A stretch of 64,000 nt of DNA from Legionella impletisoli (GTDB lineage Bacteria; Pseudomonadota; Gammaproteobacteria; Legionellales; Legionellaceae), in assembly GCF_900639875.1 (NCBI RefSeq), contig NZ_CAAAIA010000004.1:124001-188000 (forward strand). Reading direction: 5' to 3'. Made by a program: the position numbers and the translations under genes. The stretch's first letter is position 1. Each line of letters opens with the position of its first letter. This document shows positions 52,997 through 61,876 of this stretch, piece after piece. The notes under the pieces were generated by a model that had not been told where the DNA came from, ran no database searches, and saw only the letters and a list, made by a program, of their open reading frames with translations.

Positions 52997-53138
52997 TCAT
53001 CACCAATATAGAGCCATTCCATCATCACCTAATAGAGCCATCTGATCATCACTTAATGGAGCCAGTTTGATCATCACCTAATGGAGCCATTTCGTCATCA
53101 CTTAATGGAGCCATTTGATCATCACCCAATGGAGCTAC
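52997..53138 (+). repeat. Six subterminal repeats at the IS left end
   Basis: Six imperfect copies of TCATCACYTAATGGAGCCA with variable spacing, from the left terminus to just before istA. They are the multiple transposase binding sites typical of IS21 ends. The promoter of istA probably lies between them and 53207. Confidence 0.9.
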
Positions 53139-53207
53139 CCTAAATACTCAAATTGAATTTAGTTTTGTACTCTGATGTCAGCAATGAAGGCAATCAGGGA
53201 GCAAAGC

Positions 53208-54752
53208 ATGAGCAATAGGAGTATTCCAATGTATGAATATCGTCAGGTTATTCAAAGTATTCGTTTAGGTGAGTCGTGTCGCTCAATAGCCAAGCATGGC
53301 TTAGTTGGGCGCCATAAAGCAGAGCAAATTAAAAAGGTAGCCAAGGAGCAAGGCTGGCTGATAGCTGATTCTAAATTGCCTGAAGAGCCTGTTTTAGCGG
53401 AGTTTTTTAAAAACTCATCCACCAAAGAGCCAAGCTCACCGGTACGAGCATACGAACAGGAAATTCGTACCTGGACAGAGCAAGGCATTCAGGCCACCAC
53501 CATGCTTTTAACTTTGCAGCGCAAGTATAACTTTACGGGGTCGTATAACTGTGTGCAGCGACTGGTAAAGAAAATAAAAGAAGAAACTCCCGTATCTATC
53601 ACGACAGTTCTGGACTTTGTTCCTGGAGAGTGTGCTCAAGTTGACTTTGGTCAAGGGCCAGAGATTGTTGATGCTATAACCGGTGAGAAGAGCAAAACAT
53701 GGTTTTTCGTAATGGTGCTTTGTTGGAGTCGACATCAGTATGTTGAGTTAGTCACAAACCAAACCGTTGAGACCTGGGTTGGTTGTCATCGTCGTGCTTT
53801 TGAATTCTTTGGTGGTGTTCCTAAAAAGATAATCATCGATAATCCTAAATGTGCCATCACCAAGGCATGCTACCATAACCCAGAAGTACAAAGGTCTTAT
53901 GCCAGTTGCGCCGATGACTATGGCTTTATCATATCACCATGTCCCCCAAGAGATCCTCAGAAAAAAGGACGAGTTGAAGCTGGGGTGAAGTACGTTAAAA
54001 AAAACTTCATGCCACTGCGCGAGTTTCGCAGCCTGCACCAGGCCAATGAGCAATTGACTGAGTGGGTTCTTGAAACAGCAGGGAATCGTAAACATGGAAG
54101 CACTTACCAAAAACCTCTTACCCAATTTACAGAACTAGAAAAACACGCGCTTAACTCACTGCCTGCACAACCATTTGAGTTATCTGTATGGAAACAAGTA
54201 AAAGTCCATGGGGACTGCCATGTTCAATATGAAAAGTGTCGTTACTCTGTTCCTTATAAATATGTTCGACAGGCATTGTGGTTAAGGGCTTGTGAAACAA
54301 GTATTCGCTTATATCAAGAGCACGAATTGGTCGCCATTCATCCAAGACTCAATAAAGCGGGAACTCGCCATACGCTTGATGAACATATTCCACCAAATGC
54401 ATTGGCTTATAAAATGCAGGATACTCAATGGTGTTTAAGCAAGGCAAAAAAAATAGGTACGAGCTGTACCCTAATAATAGAAACGTTGTTGGCCAACAAA
54501 GTGTGTGAACATCTGCGCTCTGCTCAAGGGATCTTAGGGTTAACTCGGCAGTATGGCGATGCACGCTTAGAAGCAGCCTGCCAGCGGGCACTTGAATTTG
54601 ACACGATCAATTATCACTCCATTAAAAATATTCTAAAAGCTGGTCTTGAATATGAGCAACTTCCAAGCGAAGTCGCTTTTGACAAGCTTGCGGCCACCTA
54701 TACTGGAGGTGGTCGTTTCGGTCGTAATACACAACATATCATTCAACAATAA
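53208..54752 (+). CDS. istA: IS21-family transposase IstA
   Basis: A 514-residue DDE transposase. The N-terminus contains a helix-turn-helix (YRQVIQSIRLGESCRSIAKH), followed by the integrase core with the three acidic residues in ECAQVDFGQGP (Asp), KIIIDNPKCAI (Asp) and KKGRVEAGVKYVKK (Glu), and a C-terminal domain with HVQYEKCRYSVPYKY. ATG 53208 is preceded by GGGAG at 6 nt; a further ATG at 53175 is in frame but lacks a site. IstA cuts and joins the IS ends, helped by IstB. The frame is full length, so it is potentially active. istB starts 12 nt downstream. Confidence 0.95.
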   Translation: MSNRSIPMYEYRQVIQSIRLGESCRSIAKHGLVGRHKAEQIKKVAKEQGWLIADSKLPEEPVLAEFFKNSSTKEPSSPVRAYEQEIRTWTEQGIQATTMLLTLQRKYNFTGSYNCVQRLVKKIKEETPVSITTVLDFVPGECAQVDFGQGPEIVDAITGEKSKTWFFVMVLCWSRHQYVELVTNQTVETWVGCHRRAFEFFGGVPKKIIIDNPKCAITKACYHNPEVQRSYASCADDYGFIISPCPPRDPQKKGRVEAGVKYVKKNFMPLREFRSLHQANEQLTEWVLETAGNRKHGSTYQKPLTQFTELEKHALNSLPAQPFELSVWKQVKVHGDCHVQYEKCRYSVPYKYVRQALWLRACETSIRLYQEHELVAIHPRLNKAGTRHTLDEHIPPNALAYKMQDTQWCLSKAKKIGTSCTLIIETLLANKVCEHLRSAQGILGLTRQYGDARLEAACQRALEFDTINYHSIKNILKAGLEYEQLPSEVAFDKLAATYTGGGRFGRNTQHIIQQ

Positions 54753-54764
54753 ATAGGAGAAAAC

Positions 54765-55520
54765 ATGAGTAATCATCCAATGCCAGATATTGAGCCATTG
54801 TTAAAAAACCTTAGGCTTTCTGGCATCAGTGAAAGCCTGGCACAGCGTAATAAAGAAGCCATTGAAAGCAAAATGAGTTACGCCGAGTTCTTAGCGTTAC
54901 TGTTACAAGATGAAGTTCAGCGACGTGAAATGAAAAAGTTTTCGGCTCGCTTTAAGAGGGCTAGAATCAATATGAATAAAACGATCGAGCAGTTTGACTT
55001 TGGTTTTAATCCCAACATAGATCAGAAAAAAGTCAAAGACATCGCTAGCTGTCGCTTTATTCATGAAAAAGTACCAGTTCTTATTGTTGGACCCTGCGGC
55101 ACAGGCAAAAGTCACTTAGCACAAGGCATTGCTCACTGCGCAATAAGGAATGGCATTGATGTGCTATTTTTTACTCAGACTCAACTACTAAAAACCCTTC
55201 AAGCTGCTCGTGCGATTGGAGAGTATGATAAGAAATTCAAGCAACTGGTGAATGTACCTTTGCTAATCATTGATGACTTCGGTCTTAAGCCTTTTAGGAC
55301 ACCACAAGATGAAGACTTTCACGATTTGGTTGCTGAGAGATATGAAAATGCCTCCACTATAATAACTAGCAATCTTGAGTTCTCTGAGTGGGGCGATGCA
55401 TTTCCAAATAAAATTCTTGGAGCAGCAACTATAGATCGTCTCGCGCATGGGGCCTATAAAATTGCTTTTGATGGACCTAGTTATCGAACAATGAATGGAG
55501 GAAAAAATGATAAAAAATAA
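54765..55520 (+). CDS. istB: IS21-family helper ATPase IstB
   Basis: A 251-residue AAA+ ATPase of the DnaC/IstB type. Walker A is VGPCGTGKSHLAQGI (Cys in place of the usual Gly/Asn), Walker B is VPLLIIDDFGLK, and the arginine-finger region and sensor motifs TIITSNLEFSEW and ILGAATIDRLAHGA follow. IstB remodels target DNA and stimulates IstA. Length and spacing from istA are normal. AGGAG (AATAGGAGAAAAC) precedes ATG 54765. Confidence 0.95.
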   Translation: MSNHPMPDIEPLLKNLRLSGISESLAQRNKEAIESKMSYAEFLALLLQDEVQRREMKKFSARFKRARINMNKTIEQFDFGFNPNIDQKKVKDIASCRFIHEKVPVLIVGPCGTGKSHLAQGIAHCAIRNGIDVLFFTQTQLLKTLQAARAIGEYDKKFKQLVNVPLLIIDDFGLKPFRTPQDEDFHDLVAERYENASTIITSNLEFSEWGDAFPNKILGAATIDRLAHGAYKIAFDGPSYRTMNGGKNDKK

Positions 55521-55589
55521 CGGTTTGATTTTGATAAAAAACACCGTTTTATGATACCTTAATTTACGTGTATTTGGGGTGGTTTATAC

Positions 55590-55638
55590 TGGCTCCATTA
55601 AGCGATGATCGGTGGCTCCATTAGGGTGATGATTGACA
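55590..55638 (+). repeat. Two subterminal repeats at the IS right end
   Basis: TGGCTCCATTAAGCGATGAT and TGGCTCCATTAGGGTGATGA are reverse complements of the left-end unit; the second runs into the right terminus at 55638. Confidence 0.85.
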
Positions 55639-55644
55639 TTTGAC
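55639..55644. repeat. Right target-site duplication of the IS21-family element
   Basis: TTTGAC, identical to 52985-52990. Confidence 0.9.
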
Positions 55645-56174
55645 CGCTTCTTTTCTGTGTGCGGCTGCAACGAGTGCGGCCCCCCCTCCGGTACTTGAAC
55701 CAAAATAACCACAGTTTAAATTAGGAAATTGCTCCTTACTCCAATTAGTCACTTCAATAAGTCTCGTTGCTAATAATTCAATATCAAACCGATATTCGCG
55801 AGTATACGCATCCACCGATTCTTCATCTGGAGTCAGTAAATCAAATAAGAGCGTTGCAAGTCCAGTTTGGTTTAAATACTCTGCAACATATTGATTACGA
55901 GAGCTAAATCGACTACTGCCACTACCATGAACAAAAAGCACGATCCCTTTCGCATCATCCGGTGTAAATAAAAATCCATCTAAGATATCGCCGCCGCTTG
56001 GTATTTCCACTGCGTGTTTTTTTCCCTGCGAATAGGTCATGAAATCCATTCCTCTTTAATATCTTTCCAATAGATTATTATTATAGAAGAGAAAATTTAA
56101 TTTGAAGGTTAAGCGATTGAGTTTGCCATGGGAATGGAAAAATGAAAAAAGGATTGAATGAGAGATTCTAAAGT

Positions 56175-56218
56175 CACTTAACGCTGGGCTTCTAGGTTGC
56201 CCAGCGAGTTCTTAAGTG
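56175..56218 (-). terminator. Hairpin terminator of the outer membrane protein gene
   Basis: CGCTGGGC (56182-56189) and GCCCAGCG (56199-56206) form a perfect 8-bp stem with a 9-nt loop; outer arms CACTTAA (56175-56181) and TTAAGTG (56212-56218) extend it past a 5-nt bulge. It starts 2 nt after the stop codon of the leftward gene. The T tract is weak. Confidence 0.65.
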
Positions 56219-56219
56219 T

Positions 56220-57287
56220 TTAAGCAAACATGCCAACCCACTTCAGCCCTAGGTATGGTCCTTGAATACCAAAATCGGAATCAAGGACATGGTTATGACG
56301 CTGACTATCTCTTAAAGCATGGAAATAGTTAACAAACATATAACCTAGATCTACACCAAAGTTTCCTGCTCCAAGATTGCAGTCGTAAGTAAGACCTATT
56401 TTCAATTCAAGTTCTGGTATTAGCATCGTTCTACTTCCGCTATCCGAAATGGAAGTAACGACAGATAGAAAATCGCCAGTGCGTTCAATAGCATCTACAG
56501 TATCTGTTGCAGTTCGACTAAATTTACTTCTACCCCAAAGCGTGGTTGCAGCGCTTTTGGCATAAACGCCAAAGCCATATTCCATGTCATATGCTAAGTC
56601 TAGGCCAATTCGAGGTCCGATCCCTGAATATTCTAGTGAATGATTAACGGTATACGTGGCTGTTTCGGTTATGGTTCTAGCAACGTTTGTCCATACGGTG
56701 ACCGTTCCTGTGCGAACTATATCTGTATCAATTTCAGTGTATTGAAGGCCACCGTGAAAACGGATGTTTTTAAAAGGGCCAAAATCAGCATGTTGGCCAA
56801 ATTCAAAATTTACTGCATCCCATTGGGGTTTAATACTAAATTGTATTGTTTCTGGAACGTGATGATTTACCCAGGGAAGCTCTCTTAAACTAGGGCTGAT
56901 CACGTTTGCAACGCTGGTCGTTGTGGTTTGAGGTGCAAGATGATACCAATTTAATGTGAGATCATTTCCCGTTAGAAAAAAGTAAGATGCTTCAAGCTTA
57001 AATCCCCAATTAAAATCTGGTTCGTTGGTGATATCAACAGTAACATTTTCAGGTCCAAAAAGCCCATAAGCGCCAGTTGTTGTGGAAAGGACTCGTGAGG
57101 CTATTACATTCAAGCTTCCGCTATAGGAAGGTTTTAAATACAGCGCCTGTGCTCCGATAGCCCACCCATATTGCTCACAAGGAACGGTCACATTCTCAGC
57201 AGTACACATTGTTCCCATCCCACCGGCGTAAGCGGAGCTAGCGGTCGCAATCAAAATCGCCGTGACAGTTTTCTTAAAACTTAACAT
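56220..57287 (-). CDS. Legionella major outer membrane protein family porin
   Basis: A 355-residue outer-membrane protein of the Legionella OMP family. The signal peptide (TVTAILIATASSAYA) is followed by GGMGTMCTAENVTVPCEQYG, the paired-Cys start typical of these proteins, then GWAIGAQALYLKPSY and alternating beta strands throughout (DFNWGFKLEASYFF, GIGPRIGLDLAYDMEYG). The C-terminus YLGLKWVGMFA ends with an aromatic-containing strand near the terminus. MOMP is the main disulphide-linked porin and complement C3 acceptor in Legionella; members are multi-copy. ATG 57287 has AAAGGAG 8 nt upstream; the longer frame from 57344 is unlikely. Single gene with a hairpin terminator. Confidence 0.92.
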   Translation of the reverse strand: MLSFKKTVTAILIATASSAYAGGMGTMCTAENVTVPCEQYGWAIGAQALYLKPSYSGSLNVIASRVLSTTTGAYGLFGPENVTVDITNEPDFNWGFKLEASYFFLTGNDLTLNWYHLAPQTTTTSVANVISPSLRELPWVNHHVPETIQFSIKPQWDAVNFEFGQHADFGPFKNIRFHGGLQYTEIDTDIVRTGTVTVWTNVARTITETATYTVNHSLEYSGIGPRIGLDLAYDMEYGFGVYAKSAATTLWGRSKFSRTATDTVDAIERTGDFLSVVTSISDSGSRTMLIPELELKIGLTYDCNLGAGNFGVDLGYMFVNYFHALRDSQRHNHVLDSDFGIQGPYLGLKWVGMFA

Positions 57288-57495
57288 CCAAAGTACTCCT
57301 TTAAAAAAATAAATTTCCCTGGCATCCAGATTTGTGCCGTGCAACTATATCAAGATATTGTGCTTAAAAAAAGAATGATCTAAACATTAATTCTGTACAT
57401 GACCGATTTATTTTGTTATGTAATGAGAAACGTTAGAGTATGGATTGAGTTTTAAAGCGCAGCCTAACTTGATTGGGAGGAGAAGCACAAAAGAC

Positions 57496-60400
57496 TTATG
57501 CTCCAACTTGCATCGGGTTAAGCACCTTTTCCATTTCCAAAACAGGTTTTGTGAATTCGTTTGGCACTGTAAATAAGCGAAAACGGCCTGTTACGAAATA
57601 GGTTATAAAGCAGCTGGCTACGGTTAGTATCGCGCTAGCAATATCCGCTAAAATTTGTTTCCAATGAAGGTGACTTCCTAATGTTGACTTGGCAGTATCA
57701 ATAGCTCGTAAAGCATTCGTTTTAAATTGTTCAAGTCGCAAATTAAGCGGTTCATCTGAGTCTAAAAATTGTCGTTTGGCCTCTAGAAGATTAAAGTAAA
57801 GCATCCTTGCTTTCGATGCGCTTTTCTCATATTTGATTTTATTGCGAGCTTTGACTTCTAAAATCTTTGTTTGCTCATCAATGATTGCTAAATAATGATC
57901 AAACTTCATATCAGCTAATATTGCTTCAGCTTCTTGTTTTAAGAAGGCGACTTCTTGGCGTTTACTTGTTTGACGAATCGAATCTATTTGACTTTGAATG
58001 ATCTCATTAAGATAGGTATCCGATTGATTTAAAACATTTAATGCCTCATGCAGATCAGGGTCATGTTCTATACCGCGTAATCGATTAATTAATTCAAACT
58101 CATGGTTTCTTAGTTGAGTTAAGGATGTAATATCCTTTAAATTAAACACAACCTCTGCAATGCGCTCTCGGTATTGATTTAATGTATTTTCCGCTTGCAC
58201 TTGTAATAAACGTTTCTCTGCTAATGTGATGATCTCTTGTGCTTTGCATTCCAGGGCTAACGTAATGCGAGGAGGAAGTTGATTTTTAAATCCAAAGATT
58301 AAAGCGCTCTTTTGCAGTTGCGTTTGGTCTTTTTCGGTTAACCTATACAACTCCTCTAGAAGATGAGAACAATAACTATTAATGTCCGATTCGTTTTTAA
58401 ATAACTGGAAAGTTACAGGAAAGGTTTGAATGTTACATTCAACAGAATGAATCGTTGCCTCTGCGGCGGTTAAGCTTTCTTTGCGGGCACGACAGGCCGT
58501 ATCAATCTCGCGAAGCTTTGCCGTTAAAGCGGACATAACCGCCGGATGAAGTTCGTTTTCTAAGCCCAAGCTTGCCTGTGCTTCTCGTAATTGAGGATTG
58601 TTTTCAATATAACAATTTATCGTATTTTTTAGTACATTTTGGTGAGAATGTATATCTTGTAAGCTGTAGCAGTTGTGGAAATAGACTTCAAATAATCCAA
58701 TCGTTTTCACAATGGTCGCGATTTGAGCTCTTGCAAGCGCAAGCATGCGGATTTGATCTTCCGCTGCTTGATAAAGTTCGCTAATTTTGTGTTCAATTTC
58801 TCGCTCAAAAGCTTTTAGTATAGGGTTAGAAGTTAATAGGCTTTTTGCAATCAACAAATCCTGCTTAGATTCATACAATGCCTTAAACTCTCTAATGCGT
58901 TCATCTCGATAATCTTCTACTGAATCAACAATGCCTGAAAAGGAAACGGAGAAAAGTTGAATGTTCGTGATGTAAGCCGATACGGTATCTTCTGCTCTAG
59001 TAACCTCAGAATCTGAAACCAATGCAGTACGGGTATCAATAAACCATGTACTAAAGGGACTTGGGATCTCTTGTTGAATTTCAAGACAAAAGGCATCAAA
59101 TGTGACTGAGAAATAAGCAGGAAGTGTCGCTTTACTGTACTGATAAAGTGCATTGGCTAAACTCGGATTGATTTTACTTAAACGATGCAACCCGATGTAT
59201 AAATCACGAGGTTTTTTAGCGGCGCTTTGTTGAATTATGTCTGCAAGAATAGAAGAATGGGAGAGATGAATAGAGCGCAATCGATTGTTAAGATAGTCTG
59301 GATACGAAGCCGAATTAATAACTTGGGCTACCATCGCTATCATAAATCCTTGAGAATCTAGCGTTCGTTCAAGCAATACAGGGGAGTAATCGGGAGCTGA
59401 AAATAGCGTGTGTAAGCTTGGGTAAGGCTTCAAAACGTTTTTATCACTTGATAAATAATAATGAAGCAATGCGCTACGGATATCGTCACCTGCACGGGTG
59501 AGACTTATTTTTTTAGCTTGCGCGGTTTCAGATATTGCACAACTAAATACAAGCTCAAAGAGCGCGTGCTCATCAAAACTATAATCTGAAGAAGATTTTG
59601 AAGGGCCAAAATAGCGAATAATTTTCTGTAATCGTGCTACATCAATAGAAGAAAATTGCGCTTCGAAATTCACAAATGCTCTGAAATGCACATTTCGCTC
59701 TAGTTTGAAAAGTGATAGCTGAGAGATAAGATCAACTTCAGGGCTTACTAATTCTTGATAGAGTTCAAGAGAATTTGTACTAACGGCCCTATAGAGGGCG
59801 CTTTGCGTGGTCATAGAACAAGGCGGTTGGATTTTAGCCGCTGAGCTTAATAAGCTCACGGCTACATCATCGCGGGGAATGTCTCTTAAAAACGCTTGTA
59901 AAAATCGTTCTCGGTTGCCTGCGGCCAGGTTAATTATCTCTAATATTTTCGCTTGGTGCTCAGAAGATACTTTTGAATAGACCTCACAAATGATTGGCAA
60001 AGCGCGGTATAAATTAAAGCATTGTTCAATTGCAAAACCCACTGGACTCTTTTGTGCGCGGCAGGTGTACTGTTTAACTTCAACCATAAGCTTGGTTAAT
60101 TTAGTATTTGATAAAATTTCAAGTCCCCAATCTTTGGGGAAATTTAATAATAGCTTGGCTAGCTCATATTTTTCTGGAGAAGTTTTAAATACACAGCAGT
60201 GATAACGACGTTTTGTGATTTCATCTAAGGTAAATATCTCGCGTCGAGAATTATCCCAGGGATTGGCCAAGAGAAAATCATAACCTCCAGAAAGATTGGG
60301 TATAAGTTTATCAACACGTAAAGCATGACAATTATGAATTTTGCCATTTTGATCCGGTTGTCCGTAGTCTATATGAACATAAACAGGCAGATCAGAATAG

Positions 60401-60936
60401 ATGGATTTTAAACGAATGATTTCGTCAATGGGCTTTTTGTCTTCCGTCTCCACACCCAATAGATTTCCCACAAAGGTTGGGGCGGTACCTGAATATCTAT
60501 CTCTTAAATCATCGTGAGCCTTCATGCTTGCATGTAAAGGAGCAGGATCCCAGTCTGCGCGAAAATAATAAGCGCTGATTCTTTCTAAAACTTTTACGGC
60601 TAAAGAGTTCGTGCGTGCTCCATTCGGGGCTTCATCAATTTCTTTAAGTCGCGCATTACTAATAATAAATACATCTTCATTACGCGCTTTATCAAAGTGG
60701 TAATCGTATTTCCCTGTCATTTTCTGGGGGCGTAAATAGGTGCTATGCTGAGACCGTTTTATACGTAAAGTGACCCCATTATCAGTTTCAGTGAATAAGG
60801 ACTCAAGCTTTTGATAGCCTTCTTGCGTGCTCAAAATGCAATCTAAACTCGCAAGAAGATAACAATCACCAACGGTTCCTTGCTTAATAGATACCCATTT
60901 ATTTGCTGTCCTTGGAAATAAGGAGGTTCGTGGCAT
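57496..60936 (-). CDS. Calpain-like cysteine protease with long helical tail and C-terminal TM
   Basis: A 1146-residue protein. The N-terminal about 250 residues match the calpain (family C2) catalytic core: Cys25 in KQGTVGDCYLLASLDC (compare QGxxGDCWLLA), His204 in IHNCHALRVDKL and Asn225 in FLLANPWDN (compare NPWG). The calcium-binding and C2-like domains of eukaryotic calpains are absent. The rest is helical, with coiled coils from about 660 to 1090, then one membrane segment (IASAILTVASCFITYFVTG) near residue 1110. It is likely an exported membrane-anchored effector; secretion is inference. TTG 60945 is in frame and nearer to the GGAG; ATG 60936 is used here. The 208 bp after it hold the porin promoter region. 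Confidence 0.78.
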   Translation of the reverse strand: MPRTSLFPRTANKWVSIKQGTVGDCYLLASLDCILSTQEGYQKLESLFTETDNGVTLRIKRSQHSTYLRPQKMTGKYDYHFDKARNEDVFIISNARLKEIDEAPNGARTNSLAVKVLERISAYYFRADWDPAPLHASMKAHDDLRDRYSGTAPTFVGNLLGVETEDKKPIDEIIRLKSIYSDLPVYVHIDYGQPDQNGKIHNCHALRVDKLIPNLSGGYDFLLANPWDNSRREIFTLDEITKRRYHCCVFKTSPEKYELAKLLLNFPKDWGLEILSNTKLTKLMVEVKQYTCRAQKSPVGFAIEQCFNLYRALPIICEVYSKVSSEHQAKILEIINLAAGNRERFLQAFLRDIPRDDVAVSLLSSAAKIQPPCSMTTQSALYRAVSTNSLELYQELVSPEVDLISQLSLFKLERNVHFRAFVNFEAQFSSIDVARLQKIIRYFGPSKSSSDYSFDEHALFELVFSCAISETAQAKKISLTRAGDDIRSALLHYYLSSDKNVLKPYPSLHTLFSAPDYSPVLLERTLDSQGFMIAMVAQVINSASYPDYLNNRLRSIHLSHSSILADIIQQSAAKKPRDLYIGLHRLSKINPSLANALYQYSKATLPAYFSVTFDAFCLEIQQEIPSPFSTWFIDTRTALVSDSEVTRAEDTVSAYITNIQLFSVSFSGIVDSVEDYRDERIREFKALYESKQDLLIAKSLLTSNPILKAFEREIEHKISELYQAAEDQIRMLALARAQIATIVKTIGLFEVYFHNCYSLQDIHSHQNVLKNTINCYIENNPQLREAQASLGLENELHPAVMSALTAKLREIDTACRARKESLTAAEATIHSVECNIQTFPVTFQLFKNESDINSYCSHLLEELYRLTEKDQTQLQKSALIFGFKNQLPPRITLALECKAQEIITLAEKRLLQVQAENTLNQYRERIAEVVFNLKDITSLTQLRNHEFELINRLRGIEHDPDLHEALNVLNQSDTYLNEIIQSQIDSIRQTSKRQEVAFLKQEAEAILADMKFDHYLAIIDEQTKILEVKARNKIKYEKSASKARMLYFNLLEAKRQFLDSDEPLNLRLEQFKTNALRAIDTAKSTLGSHLHWKQILADIASAILTVASCFITYFVTGRFRLFTVPNEFTKPVLEMEKVLNPMQVGA

Positions 60937-61153
60937 GATGTTCAAAATTCTCCAAGCACGGTTCGTGAAACTTCAATAAAGCCCTGATTTTATGAGGCAT
61001 TAATTAGAATTCGACTTGCATGTAAAATTGACACATTATACAAAAATAACCCAATAAAGGCAAGTTTTTACAATAAGTACAGGTGCTTAAATAAATGAAT
61101 ACGATAAAAAAAGCTGAAGCTTAGGTATGCCTACACCGCATCAATGAACTTCC

Positions 61154-61786
61154 TTAGCTTGATTTAGAAAATGAAAATTCTAAGTGATCATCAACTGTTA
61201 AGTCTGTTATGGGCGGTTTTACTGGTGAGTACAAGGTAAAATGGCCACGAAATGTTGAGTTAGAAGTAGGTGGTGAAGGAGTTTCTCGAACAACATCGGT
61301 ACTCGCTCTTGCTGCAGCTACCTCTACTACCATGACTATAGGATCTTCATAATTTTCCCAATAAATATTTGGATTTTTGATAACATTAATCATCAATCTT
61401 TCAAGTTCGTCGGGTTTTAAGGGTTTATCTAAGCGAGTATTAGCCCCTTGGAATGGAGCAAACTCGCTGTCTGAGCAACTAAAAATAACACTTTCAGGCC
61501 CACCAAAACGCTCTTGCTCGATTCTTCGTATTTCTAGAGTTGCTTCTCTTCCACCCATTTCTGGCATTAAGCCATCCATGTAAATAATATGAAATGGATC
61601 TAGGGAATTTCTTACAAATTCACATGCCATAAGCCCATTATCAGCAGTAATAATATTGGCATCGACTACCCCTTTTCTGGTGAATAATCTTTTGGCCTGC
61701 TTTTGGTTGACCATACTATCTTCGGCGATTAGAACACGCAGATCGGCGGGAGTAGCGCTTTGAGGTAGAGAATTTGATTTACCCAT
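61154..61786 (-). CDS. Stand-alone response-regulator receiver protein with a long tail
   Basis: A 210-residue protein with one CheY-like receiver domain (about residues 15-145): LRVLIAEDSMVNQKQAKRLF (acidic pocket), HIIYMDGLMPEMGG (phospho-acceptor Asp), SVIFSCSDSE (the Ser/Thr position) and RLDKPLKPDEL (Lys). The sequence MVNQKQAKRL is the hybrid-kinase-type receiver pattern. No DNA-binding or enzymatic domain follows; the last 65 residues are Ser/Thr/Pro-rich and probably unstructured. It could act by phospho-dependent protein binding or as a phosphate sink. No histidine kinase lies in the window. ATG 61786 is preferred over the in-frame TTG at 61816. Single gene. Confidence 0.85.
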   Translation of the reverse strand: MGKSNSLPQSATPADLRVLIAEDSMVNQKQAKRLFTRKGVVDANIITADNGLMACEFVRNSLDPFHIIYMDGLMPEMGGREATLEIRRIEQERFGGPESVIFSCSDSEFAPFQGANTRLDKPLKPDELERLMINVIKNPNIYWENYEDPIVMVVEVAAARASTDVVRETPSPPTSNSTFRGHFTLYSPVKPPITDLTVDDHLEFSFSKSS

Positions 61787-61876
61787 AGTAATCGTCTCAA
61801 GGTTAAGAAGATGCAAGAAAATTTTAACTCAATTGTTGGGTTAAAATCAATCAACTTGGATTTTTATTTGTAATTT

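Larger units (their letters stand above)
52991..55638 (+). mobile_element. Complete IS21-family insertion sequence (istA, istB)
   Basis: A 2648-bp element with terminal inverted repeats TGTCAATCATCACC and GGTGATGATTGACA, the 5'-TG...CA-3' ends of the IS21 family, and a 6-bp target duplication on both sides. It carries an intact istA and istB pair. Subterminal repeats of the ends occur six times on the left and twice on the right. The element lies in reverse orientation to the interrupted hydrolase gene. All its parts look functional. Confidence 0.95.
52721..56049 (-). pseudogene. Alpha/beta hydrolase (dienelactone hydrolase-like), split by an IS21-family element
   Basis: The 5' part (55639-56049, 137 codons) holds the oxyanion strand IVLFVHGSGSSRFSSRNQYV and the nucleophile elbow GYFGSSTGGGAAL. 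The 3' part (52721-52984, 87 codons) has LLIVGGLDDVVIDLN (Asp) and GATHLFEEPG (His). Removing 52991-55638 plus one copy of the 6-bp target duplication restores a continuous frame reading RKEAVK-AVVSRGGRPDL, a 224-residue protein of the dienelactone hydrolase-like family. The disruption separates Ser from Asp and His, so the product is surely inactive. The absence of other lesions points to a recent insertion. Confidence 0.93.

Noticed and set aside
52991..53140. Possible CRISPR-like array
   Set aside because: The repeated TCATCAC-AATGGAGCC units have no uniform spacers and match the IS termini; they are transposase binding repeats.
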